This document shows positions 16,302 through 24,262 of a stretch of 41,550 nucleotides of DNA, piece by piece. Under the pieces are notes generated by a model. That model did no database searches. It had not been told where the DNA came from and saw only the letters and a program-made list of their open reading frames with translations. The DNA lies in NCBI GenBank assembly GCA_937951685.1, contig CALFBG010000364.1:1-41550 (forward strand), given 5' to 3'. Position 1 is the stretch's first letter. Each line of letters begins with the position of its first letter. The position numbers were made by a program, and so were the translations under genes. Origin of the DNA: an uncultured Saprospiraceae bacterium (lineage in GTDB: Bacteria; Bacteroidota; Bacteroidia; Chitinophagales; Saprospiraceae).

Positions 16302-17648
16302 TTAAATCGGTTTGATTGAAGGAGCCTTGATCTTAACTCGGATCAGCAATAAAATTCCCAATAGGAAGAAAACAATTAAGGCCAGAATACTATTTCGCAT
16401 ACCGCCCATAACTTGATCAATCAAGCCAAAACTGAGCGTACCCAAGACAATGGCAAGTTTTTCTAAAACGTCAAAGAAGCTAAAAAACGAAGCAGTATCC
16501 TTCGTGTTTTCTGGAATTAATTTGGAATAAGTAGAACGCGAGAGCGATTGAATGCCTCCCATCACCAAGCCGACAAATCCCGCAATGACGTAGAATTCAG
16601 ACTTTGAGTGAACAAAATACGCCGCTATACAAATGCTAATCCAAATGAATAGCATAATCATAATGGAACGTTTGTTACCCATCGCCTCAGACACCTTCGC
16701 AAAAAGATACGCGCCACCAATCGCTAAAAACTGTAGCAATAAAATAGTAAGAATTAAATCTGTCGGTTCAAAGTTCAATTCTGCCGTTGCAAAAGTTGAG
16801 GCTAAGTAGATAACGGTCTGTGTACCGGCACTATAGAAAAAGAAGGAAAACAAAAAGGTTTTAATGTTTTTCTCTCCTTTAACGTAAAGCCAAATCTTAT
16901 AAATTTCTTCGTATCCTTTGGAAAAGAGCTTATCCGTAGGTGCATCTTCGGGATCTTTGGGTAAGCGATTAAAAGTAATTTGCGAAAAGCCCAACCACCA
17001 CAATCCAACCATCACAAATGCTGTGCGAGAGGCCCAACTTTTATCAGGAAAGCCTAACAGCTCATAGTTCATAATCATAAATAAGTTAATCAAGAGTAAA
17101 ATCACACTCCCAACGTAACCGTAGGCAAAACCTTTGGCACTTACGCGATCAAATTGATCTTCCGTAGCAATCAAGGGTAAAAATGAATTGTAAAAAACTT
17201 GTCCGCCCGCAAAACCAATTACTGCCAAAATAAAGGCAAAAACACCTAAGACCAAACTAGACATTCCCGTAAACCACCACAAGGCAATACAAGCAAAGGA
17301 GCCCAGCATGGTAAAGAATTTCATAAAGGCCATTTTTTTACCACCATAATCTGCCATTCCGGTAAGGATTGGTAATACGGCTGATATAATCAGATAAGCA
17401 AAGGTCAAGGAGTAAGAAAACAGGGAAGTTTTGGTTACGGGAATACCAAGAAAGAGAAATTGCCCTTCCTCCGTAATCATACTATTGAAGTAAATCGGAA
17501 AAATGGCAACGGCAATCACCAACGCATAAGAAGAATTGGCCCAATCAAACATGGCCCAGCCATTAATAATTCTTTTATTATTCAGCGGAATAAGCTTGTC
17601 ATTAAGAGGATTAATAGGACTATCTAGAGGATCAGAACGTTCCGACAT
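16302..17648 (-). CDS. MFS transporter, UMF1/Atg22-like family
   Basis: An inner-membrane transporter with about 12 hydrophobic segments over 448 residues. The N-terminal signature (NGWAMFDWANSSYA, near residues 29-42) is diagnostic for the UMF1 family related to yeast Atg22, a vacuolar amino-acid effluxer. The bacterial substrate is unknown. A central cytosolic loop around 220-250 is rich in charged residues. The 5' side faces the divergent rimK gene across a gap containing repeat copy B. A TATCTTGT sequence on the minus strand near 17675-17685 could be a degenerate -7 box. Confidence 0.88.
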   Translation of the reverse strand: MSERSDPLDSPINPLNDKLIPLNNKRIINGWAMFDWANSSYALVIAVAIFPIYFNSMITEEGQFLFLGIPVTKTSLFSYSLTFAYLIISAVLPILTGMADYGGKKMAFMKFFTMLGSFACIALWWFTGMSSLVLGVFAFILAVIGFAGGQVFYNSFLPLIATEDQFDRVSAKGFAYGYVGSVILLLINLFMIMNYELLGFPDKSWASRTAFVMVGLWWLGFSQITFNRLPKDPEDAPTDKLFSKGYEEIYKIWLYVKGEKNIKTFLFSFFFYSAGTQTVIYLASTFATAELNFEPTDLILTILLLQFLAIGGAYLFAKVSEAMGNKRSIMIMLFIWISICIAAYFVHSKSEFYVIAGFVGLVMGGIQSLSRSTYSKLIPENTKDTASFFSFFDVLEKLAIVLGTLSFGLIDQVMGGMRNSILALIVFFLLGILLLIRVKIKAPSIKPI

Positions 17649-18101
17649 GAGCGAATTTTGAAAGTTTGCGATGCTACAAGATAGTAAAATGTTTTAAGAG
17701 CAGGTTTAAATTTTCAGGATTGGACGAGACAAGGTAAATTTAATGATGGCTGCGGTGCAAAATGGAACCTGCCCGTCGTAGCTAATGGATGGTGTTTTAG
17801 ATAGACACCAAGCTCATTTTGAAACAACTTCGTGGCTAAGTTTACCAAATAGATTGGTGATTTTGAAGGCAGAAAATTTTGCTTCAATCGAGGCGAAAAA
17901 TGCAGGAAACCTATTGGTTTTCAAGGCTTTTTAACGAAGCGTGAAATAAAATTTACTCGTCATAACTTAGTGAATTTATTTGGTAAACCTACTTAAATTT
18001 GAGGAATTGCAGATAAATTCCTAAATTCCCCGTCGATTCCTCAAAAGCGTACATTGTGGTCGTTTCTATATTCCTTTAGTCTTTTACTTCATAATCGAGT
18101 T
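17649..18101. other. Gene-free divergent region between transporter and rimK
   Basis: Holds a short hairpin (TGGTGT/ACACCA, 17790-17810) and repeat copy B (17837-17994). No promoter of full consensus was found for rimK. No gene remnant was seen. Confidence 0.6.
17837..17994 (+). repeat. Palindromic MITE-like repeat, copy B
   Basis: Inverted relative to copy A and the same length over the 158 aligned bases, with about eight substitutions (about 95% identity). Its left terminal repeat has decayed slightly (TAAGTTTACC instead of TAGGTTTACC); the right end is intact (GGTAAACCTACTT). The copy ends about 107 bp before the rimK start. Confidence 0.85.
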
Positions 18102-18989
18102 ATGAAAATACTTATTCTATCAAGAGGGTACAAGCTTTATTCTACGCAGAGCCTATATTTCGCGGGACAAAAAAAAGGACACGATATTCAGATTATTGAT
18201 TATCTAGAGTGTAATATCGTCATTGAGGAAGGCAAACCACAAGTTTTTTGGAGGGGATCGCCTTTGCGGCAAATAGATGCGATTATTCCTAGAATTGGGT
18301 CTTCTCAAACGGATTACGGCGCAGCGATTATTCGTCAGTTTGAAATGATGGGCGTTTTTTCTGCGTTGAGTGCTCAGGCTTTGCTTTGTGCGCGGAGTAA
18401 ACTGTGGAGTATGCAGCTTTTATCTAATGCGGAGGTTGGCATTCCAAAAACTGTTTTTACCAATATCACTCAAGATATTCAACCTGCAATCGACGAAGTT
18501 GGGATTCCCATGATTATTAAATTGCTGAAAGGTACGCACGGTTTGGGCGTTATTTTATCAGCGTCTCGCAACAATGCGGAAGCAGTCATCGAAGCTTTTC
18601 ATCGGCTTAAAGAACGCGTACTCTTACAAGAGTTCATCGCGGAATCGAGTGGTAAGGATATTCGCGCTTTTGTAGTAAACGGGGAAGTGGTAGGCGCAAT
18701 GAAGCGAATTGCTAAAGCAGGAGAGTTTCGATCGAATTTGCATCGCGGAGGACATTCGATTCACATTAAATTAACTGAGAAAGAAAAAGAAACGGCCATT
18801 CGAGCAGTAAATTTGATGGGCTTGAAAGTAGCAGGAGTAGATATGTTACAATCTGAGCGAGGTCCTCTAGTCTTGGAAGTTAATCCTTCGCCCGGTTTAG
18901 AAGGTATAGAATCGACTACGAAAGTTGATATTGCGGGAAAAATTATTGCCTTTATCGAATCAAGCTATCAGCCAAACAGTAAGATTTAA
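18102..18989 (+). CDS. rimK: RimK-type alpha-L-glutamate ligase
   Basis: An ATP-grasp ligase; in E. coli RimK adds glutamates to the C-terminus of ribosomal protein S6. The frame is open from 18054, but the ATG at 18102 gives the canonical N-terminus MKILILSRGYKLYS and a length of 295 residues, near the 300 of E. coli. The ATP-grasp core is seen in the LLKGTHGLGV loop (near 150), the adenine-binding VLLQEFI element and the Mg-binding LEVNPSPG segment near 270. It is followed after 149 nt, same strand, by an aspartoacylase-like hydrolase, a neighbour often seen with rimK. Whether S6 is the substrate here is not shown by the sequence. Confidence 0.92.
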   Translation: MKILILSRGYKLYSTQSLYFAGQKKGHDIQIIDYLECNIVIEEGKPQVFWRGSPLRQIDAIIPRIGSSQTDYGAAIIRQFEMMGVFSALSAQALLCARSKLWSMQLLSNAEVGIPKTVFTNITQDIQPAIDEVGIPMIIKLLKGTHGLGVILSASRNNAEAVIEAFHRLKERVLLQEFIAESSGKDIRAFVVNGEVVGAMKRIAKAGEFRSNLHRGGHSIHIKLTEKEKETAIRAVNLMGLKVAGVDMLQSERGPLVLEVNPSPGLEGIESTTKVDIAGKIIAFIESSYQPNSKI

Positions 18990-19138
18990 GGACTAAATGT
19001 TAAACACTTCCTTGCTTTCATTGTTTCTACAACAACTTCAAAAAGGAATGCTTATCGGTGGTAATGAAATCTAAAAAAAGAAAATAAATTTTGATTCTTG
19101 ATTTTGCAAAAAGCACGCTAAAATATTTTAAACATCTT

Positions 19139-20101
19139 ATGAATAAAGATCTCGTTATTAATGGTACCCGCATCGCGCCCGGAGAAAAAGCTTTCCTCAA
19201 ATTAGACATTGCTCGACTACCTTCTTACACTAAGATCAATCTACACGTCAATGTTTATCGTAGTGAGCACCCTGGTCCCGTAATGTTGGTGATGGGAGGC
19301 GTGCATGGTGATGAGATCAACGGGGTGGAGATTGTGCGAAGAACGGTTAAGTCGCAGCTTTTTGAAAACCTGAGTAGGGGAACCGTCATTGTTATTCCTT
19401 TATTAAATATTTACGGTTTTATCAATTTTTCTCGGGAGACGCCAGATGGTAAAGATGTAAATCGCAGTTTTCCGGGGAATATGAATGGTTCCTTATCTTC
19501 ACGGGTTGCTCGAACGTTAACGATGAAGATTTTACCCTTCGTAGATTTTGGGGTTGATTTCCATACGGGAGGAAGTAGTCGTTACAATTACCCTCAAATT
19601 CGGTTTACCGGCGCAGATAGTAAAGCAGAGGAATTAGCGAAACAATTTGGCGCGCCATATTTAATTCGAAGTTCGCCCGTTCCCAAAACGTTACGGAAAA
19701 TTGCGCACGGCATGAAAAAGCCTATTCTCGTTTTTGAAGGCGGCGAATCTTTACGCTTAGATGGATATTCGATTCAAAAAGGAATTAAAGGCTTGAAGCG
19801 ATTGATGAAGGCACAAGGCATGATTGAAGATGCCCCCGCAAAAGAAGAACGCGTAATGATGATTAATAAAAGGTCTTGGGTACGCGCAACGCAAGCAGGA
19901 TTATTTCGTTGGTCGCAACAGTCCGGTGCAAAAGTAAGTATTGGAGAAACCCTCGGCGTTATTAACGATCCGTACGGGCAAGAAGAGCAAGTAGTTGTAT
20001 CTAATAAAGAAGGATACATCATCGGGCACAATAATGCGCCCGTCGTTAGCCACGGAGAGGCGTTATTTCACTTAGGCTACGAAGCGAATGTATTAGAATA
20101 G
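19139..20101 (+). CDS. Succinylglutamate desuccinylase/aspartoacylase-family zinc hydrolase
   Basis: An M14-related zinc hydrolase. The zinc ligands are H56 and E59 in GVHGDE, with the second His in VDFHTGG. DVNRSFPG and FEGGES are further family signatures. The last ~85 residues form the beta-rich C-terminal domain of the AstE/ASPA family. The first ATG (19139) is chosen over a TTG 48 nt upstream because it starts the conserved region and leaves 320 residues. It follows rimK on the same strand. The family removes acyl or amino-acid groups from small molecules. Its pairing with a glutamate ligase suggests it may trim or recycle glutamyl adducts, but that is inference. Confidence 0.88.
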   Translation: MNKDLVINGTRIAPGEKAFLKLDIARLPSYTKINLHVNVYRSEHPGPVMLVMGGVHGDEINGVEIVRRTVKSQLFENLSRGTVIVIPLLNIYGFINFSRETPDGKDVNRSFPGNMNGSLSSRVARTLTMKILPFVDFGVDFHTGGSSRYNYPQIRFTGADSKAEELAKQFGAPYLIRSSPVPKTLRKIAHGMKKPILVFEGGESLRLDGYSIQKGIKGLKRLMKAQGMIEDAPAKEERVMMINKRSWVRATQAGLFRWSQQSGAKVSIGETLGVINDPYGQEEQVVVSNKEGYIIGHNNAPVVSHGEALFHLGYEANVLE

Positions 20102-20115
20102 GGTATTTGTTGCTG

Positions 20116-20146
20116 CTCCCGTGCGTTTGCAGGGGAGATTTATTTT
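20116..20146 (+). terminator. Possible terminator after the aspartoacylase-like gene
   Basis: CTCCC pairs with GGGAG and TGC with GCA around a GTTT loop (one mismatch), followed by a T-rich ATTTATTTT. It lies in the 59-nt gap between convergent genes. Confidence 0.4.
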
Positions 20147-20160
20147 GAAGTTGTTTAATT

Positions 20161-21363
20161 TTAATTCAAATTGTGCTTTACCGGTAGCGGATTAGTATTT
20201 CCTTTTTCTCTGGGAATGCTAAAGTAGAAGGTCGTGCCTTGATCAATTTGCGAAGTAAACCAAATTTTTCCTTTCATTTGATCCACAATTTTTTTGCAAG
20301 CTGCTAAGCCCATTCCACTGCCCGTAGCACCCTGTTGAAGAGGTATTTTTTTGAAAACTTTAAAAGCTTCGTTTTGGTAAGCTTCGGGTAAGCCAATTCC
20401 ATTATCCTTGATGGAGAAAATATGTTCCTTTATTTCCGTACGATGTTGAATTTCTAGTTGTGGTTGTTGGCTATTATTATACTTCAATCCGTTGCTCATA
20501 ATTTGTTCGAACAATTGTTGAATATGATTTTGATTCGCCGTAATCACGGGTAATTCAGCGCAAGCAATGATGGCATTTTTCGCTTGTATTTCGGTGCTCA
20601 GTTTTTGAATACTTTCAAAAATAGATTCGTTGAGATTAACTGTACTAATGGTTTCGGGCGCGGTCTTTATTTTTGAAAAAGCGACCATGTCCGTCATCAA
20701 TTGATGCATTTCTTTGATGCCCGCAGTGGCAGAACTAAGATATTCTCGCATTTCCTTGCTCGGCGTATGTGCTAATTTTTTATCGACCAAACTCATGAAA
20801 TTGGTTAATTCTACCAGTGGAGACTGTAAATGCTGAAGGTCAATTTGAGCAAATTGATCAATAGTTTGTTGCGCTTGTGCAAGTTGTTCTTCGTGGCACA
20901 CCAACTCTGCTTTGACCAAATCAAGCTTCGACGCAGTAAGCTGTTGTAAATCTTGGAGCTGTCGGTGCTGTGCGTTTTTCTTTTTAAGAAAATAAAACAA
21001 TCCCAGCGCAAAGCCAAGGGAGAGTAAACTAAAGACCGACCAAAGCCAACGATTTGCTCGACGTAGTTGGGCCGCTTGCGCTTCACTCAATTCCGTTAAG
21101 GTATTCGCGATGTCAATCCGTAAATCGCTGTGTTTGGAATCGGTGCCGAGGATAACCTGTGCGATGTGTGCATAGTCTTGCGCCACCGAATTATTTTGTG
21201 GCGCTTGTTCCTTGGCTATTTGTAAATAGAGTAGGGCTCGCGTGTAATCGTCCTTAGCCGTTTTTAATTGTTCTTGATAATGTTTTGGCACAACTTGCTG
21301 CGCGGAGACTTGACTCAACGCTACGAAAAGTAGGCAGAGCAGGATATTTATTTTTTTGGACAT
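20161..21363 (-). CDS. Membrane histidine kinase-like protein lacking the phospho-acceptor His
   Basis: An N-terminal signal peptide (about 1-21) is followed by a short helical, TPR-like periplasmic part, one membrane helix (106-126), a coiled-coil linker and a kinase core. In the dimerisation helix the sequence reads FAQIDLQHLQSPL. Aligned on F-A and S-P-L with the usual F-A-x-I-A-S-H-D-L-x-x-P-L, Gln177 sits where the phosphorylated His belongs and His178 where Asp belongs. The ATP-binding domain looks intact: an N-box with N-G-L-K-Y-N, G1 DNGIGLP and G2 GSGMGLAACKK. No response regulator is adjacent. It may be a regulatory pseudokinase, or His178 may be used instead. Confidence 0.88.
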   Translation of the reverse strand: MSKKINILLCLLFVALSQVSAQQVVPKHYQEQLKTAKDDYTRALLYLQIAKEQAPQNNSVAQDYAHIAQVILGTDSKHSDLRIDIANTLTELSEAQAAQLRRANRWLWSVFSLLSLGFALGLFYFLKKKNAQHRQLQDLQQLTASKLDLVKAELVCHEEQLAQAQQTIDQFAQIDLQHLQSPLVELTNFMSLVDKKLAHTPSKEMREYLSSATAGIKEMHQLMTDMVAFSKIKTAPETISTVNLNESIFESIQKLSTEIQAKNAIIACAELPVITANQNHIQQLFEQIMSNGLKYNNSQQPQLEIQHRTEIKEHIFSIKDNGIGLPEAYQNEAFKVFKKIPLQQGATGSGMGLAACKKIVDQMKGKIWFTSQIDQGTTFYFSIPREKGNTNPLPVKHNLN

Positions 21364-21532
21364 ATGCTTTAGATTTGATCAGAAAGCCGTTTTGAAATAG
21401 TTCTTCAGCGCTATTTTAAAAATAACTTCGATAAGAGATCGGAGGCACAACTAGTACCTAGCAAAGATTATACCCAAAACCAAGTTGTTTTTTAGGTTCC
21501 GTCAGAAAATTTCAGATACCACGCGGCTTATT

Positions 21533-24061
21533 TTACAACTCTGAGCGCAATACTTCTAAAGGTGGTCTACTCAAAACGGATCGACTGTTAAACAAACCAA
21601 TGATAACCGTCAACGCAGTGATGCTAATGAATAATAATAGTGGTGCCACCAAATTGGGTTGAAACGGAATTTTAAAGGTGAAAGTAGCCAAAGCCCAACT
21701 ACCAATAACGGACAAAGCGATGCCGGTAATGGCAGAAAGTGCGCCGAGTAAAAAATACTCTAAGGCATTTATCCATAAGACTTGACTACGGTTAGCTCCC
21801 AAGGTTCGCAAGAGTACACTTTCTTGCATTCGTTGAAATTTACTGAGGACAACCGAACTAATTAAAACGAGTAAGCCCGTCAAAATACTAAACAAGGCCA
21901 TGAAGCGAATCACAAAACTTACCTTGGTTAAAATGTCATCTACCGTTTTAAGGATTTGGCTGAGATCAATGGCAGATACGTTAGGAAATTGCTGCACCAA
22001 TGCCTGTTGGAAAGTTGCAGATTTTTCTGGAGAATCGACTTTCGAAACGACGACGTTAAACTGTGGTGCTTTTTCTAAAACGCCACTGGGGAAAACGACA
22101 AAGAAATTGGGTTGCATTTGACTAAAGTCAACGTCTCGAATACTACTTACTTCGGTATCAATGAGCGCACCTTGCACATTGAAAGTGATCTTCATCCCAA
22201 TTTCTGCTTTCATTGATTTGGCAATTCGATCTGATAGCGAAACATAAATGGTTTCGTCGTTGCTTTTGGCTTTGTTACCGTGCCATTCGCCTTCGATAAT
22301 CTCTTCGGTATCCGTCAAGCTATCTCGGTACGTAACGCGATATTCTCGATCAAAAACCCATCGCCGCATATTGATGCTGGTATCTTGAATGTTTTGTGCT
22401 TTGGTAATGCCGTTAATATTGTCAACGCGCATGGTTACGACGGGGACTTGCTGCAAAAGGGGCAGGTCGAAATCCTTAACGAGTTGAGCAACACCGTCTT
22501 TCTGTTCGCTTTGAATATCAAAAATAATCATGTTGGGCTGCTCGCCACTTCCCGTCAAAGCCACTTGATTTAAAAGTAAGCCCTGAATAAAAAATAGCGT
22601 AGAGATCAAAGCCGTTCCCAAACCTAGCGAAACGATTAAAATTAGCGTTTGATTATTGGGACGATATAAATTGGCAATACTTTGACGCCAAACGTAACTC
22701 CATCTAGTCGGAAAAAATTTGCGTAATCCCCACGTGGCCAGTTTGGCCGTTCCTGCTAAGAGTAAGAATGCCGCAAAAATAGCAACAATAAATACGATAG
22801 CACTGACAATGTCTCCCATTTGCGCGTAAGCGAAGCCACCGATAAAAAGGGCAATTAATAGGTAAACGACCCATTTCAAAACATCCCGTTGATTCCCTTC
22901 TTCTGCGACGGAAGTACGCAAAGTACGCAGCGGAGAAGTTTTTCGAATGGCCAATAAAGGCAACATCGCAAAAAGAATGGCAATTCCTAAACCGGTAAAT
23001 ACGCCACTCGTAATGGCAGAGAAAGAAATATCACTACTTACGTTTTGTAGGGGAAGAAAGTCTCCGAGTACAATGGGTAAGCTGATTTGCAATAGACTTC
23101 CTAATGCGGCTCCGATGATGGAACCAATAAAACCCATCACGAGGATTTGGATTAAATAAATCCACAAAGCTTGCCAGCCACTTACGCCCATACAACGTAA
23201 AATAGCTACGGTAGCTAGCTTATCTTTAATATAAATATGGACCGCACTTGCCACCCCAATACATCCCAAAATCAGGGCAATAAATCCAACGAGGTTTAAA
23301 AAATCAGTCATACTGCCAAAGGCTCTACCGATGCCTGCTTTTCTGGATTGTACCGTAGCGGGGCGAAGCGAAGCTTCTTGAAAACGTGGGCGAAAGTCTT
23401 TTACTAAGCTGTCAGGTTGTATCCCTTCTTTCAATAAGAAATAATATTGATATTCTACCCGGCTACCATTTTGGATCAATCCTGTTTTTTCGAGGTAAGC
23501 CATTGGGATGTAAACCAAAGGGGCAATGGACGAACCAATACCCGCACGCCCTGGACTGCTGATAATGCTTCCCGCTACGTTAAAATGAAGATCACCAATT
23601 TTGACTGAATCGCCTTCTTGAATGTTAAATTGAACCATGAGCGATTTGTCAAGCATGGCATTTTGTCCCGTTTGGTAAGTTTTGTAGGCCGCCTCCGGTA
23701 AAGTATTGATTTTACCATAAAAAGGGAATTCGCCATCAATCGCTGTAATCTGACACAAGCGTGTTTGCTGTGCCGCAGAAAAATAGACCATCGAAGTGAA
23801 GTTCATCAAATCGGTCTGCGCACTACCAATGGAATCGAATAGCGTTTCCATTTCAGCGTTGACGGGTTGACTACTTTCGAGGACGAGGTCGGCACCGAGT
23901 AAGGTTTGTGCTTCCCGATTAATATCTTTCTGAAGGTTTTCACTGAAGGAATTAATCGCGACGAGCGCCGCAATACCAATAACGATAGAAGAAATAAATA
24001 AAACGAGTCGAGAGCGATTTCGGCGACTATCTCGCCATGCCATTTTTAACAACCAATTCAT
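21533..24061 (-). CDS. YbbP-like ABC transporter permease (FtsX/MacB superfamily)
   Basis: An 842-residue inner-membrane protein. The N-terminus (AWRDSRRNRSRLVLF, then a membrane helix and SFSENL/LLGADLVLES) closely follows the YbbP family, whose permeases have a duplicated FtsX-type layout. Periplasmic domains follow helix 1 and the central helices; helix clusters near 255-435 and 725-830 are the two FtsX blocks. E. coli YbbP works with the ATPase YbbA next to the esterase TesA. Neither partner is present here, so the ATPase must be elsewhere. It is divergent from the PBP4 gene, across a gap with a strong inverted repeat. Role in envelope lipid or protein export is likely but unproven. Confidence 0.88.
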   Translation of the reverse strand: MNWLLKMAWRDSRRNRSRLVLFISSIVIGIAALVAINSFSENLQKDINREAQTLLGADLVLESSQPVNAEMETLFDSIGSAQTDLMNFTSMVYFSAAQQTRLCQITAIDGEFPFYGKINTLPEAAYKTYQTGQNAMLDKSLMVQFNIQEGDSVKIGDLHFNVAGSIISSPGRAGIGSSIAPLVYIPMAYLEKTGLIQNGSRVEYQYYFLLKEGIQPDSLVKDFRPRFQEASLRPATVQSRKAGIGRAFGSMTDFLNLVGFIALILGCIGVASAVHIYIKDKLATVAILRCMGVSGWQALWIYLIQILVMGFIGSIIGAALGSLLQISLPIVLGDFLPLQNVSSDISFSAITSGVFTGLGIAILFAMLPLLAIRKTSPLRTLRTSVAEEGNQRDVLKWVVYLLIALFIGGFAYAQMGDIVSAIVFIVAIFAAFLLLAGTAKLATWGLRKFFPTRWSYVWRQSIANLYRPNNQTLILIVSLGLGTALISTLFFIQGLLLNQVALTGSGEQPNMIIFDIQSEQKDGVAQLVKDFDLPLLQQVPVVTMRVDNINGITKAQNIQDTSINMRRWVFDREYRVTYRDSLTDTEEIIEGEWHGNKAKSNDETIYVSLSDRIAKSMKAEIGMKITFNVQGALIDTEVSSIRDVDFSQMQPNFFVVFPSGVLEKAPQFNVVVSKVDSPEKSATFQQALVQQFPNVSAIDLSQILKTVDDILTKVSFVIRFMALFSILTGLLVLISSVVLSKFQRMQESVLLRTLGANRSQVLWINALEYFLLGALSAITGIALSVIGSWALATFTFKIPFQPNLVAPLLLFISITALTVIIGLFNSRSVLSRPPLEVLRSEL

Positions 24062-24105
24062 ATAGGCTTTTTCCAGATTTACTTTGTATCTTTTTCGAGT
24101 TGCAA

Positions 24106-24113
24106 CAAAGTTA
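24106..24113 (-). promoter_or_regulatory. Candidate -7 box for the YbbP-like permease gene
   Basis: On the minus strand this reads TAACTTTG, a perfect TAnnTTTG, about 45 nt before the start codon. No consensus -33 is present at 17-23 nt. The inverted repeat at 24142-24185 begins where an upstream regulator would sit. Confidence 0.4.
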
Positions 24114-24141
24114 TAAATTGTTTTTACTAAATTATGCGCGA

Positions 24142-24185
24142 GATCAAATTAGCGGGAGTAGCTAATATTTAGCTACTATTTGATC
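24142..24185. promoter_or_regulatory. Nested inverted repeat between divergent envelope genes
   Basis: Inner arms AGTAGCTAA (24157-24165) and TTAGCTACT (24169-24177) have a 3-nt loop. Outer arms GATCAAAT (24142-24149) and ATTTGATC (24178-24185) are also perfect. A 7-nt bulge separates the arms on the left only. No T-run follows on either strand, so a terminator is unlikely. It may be an operator shared by the two divergent genes or a 5' UTR structure. Confidence 0.65.
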
Positions 24186-24262
24186 AACCAAAACGAAATT
24201 TCAACAAAACTTAGCGCAATTCAAGTTAATTACTACCAACCGCCAAATAAACTAGACAAAAT

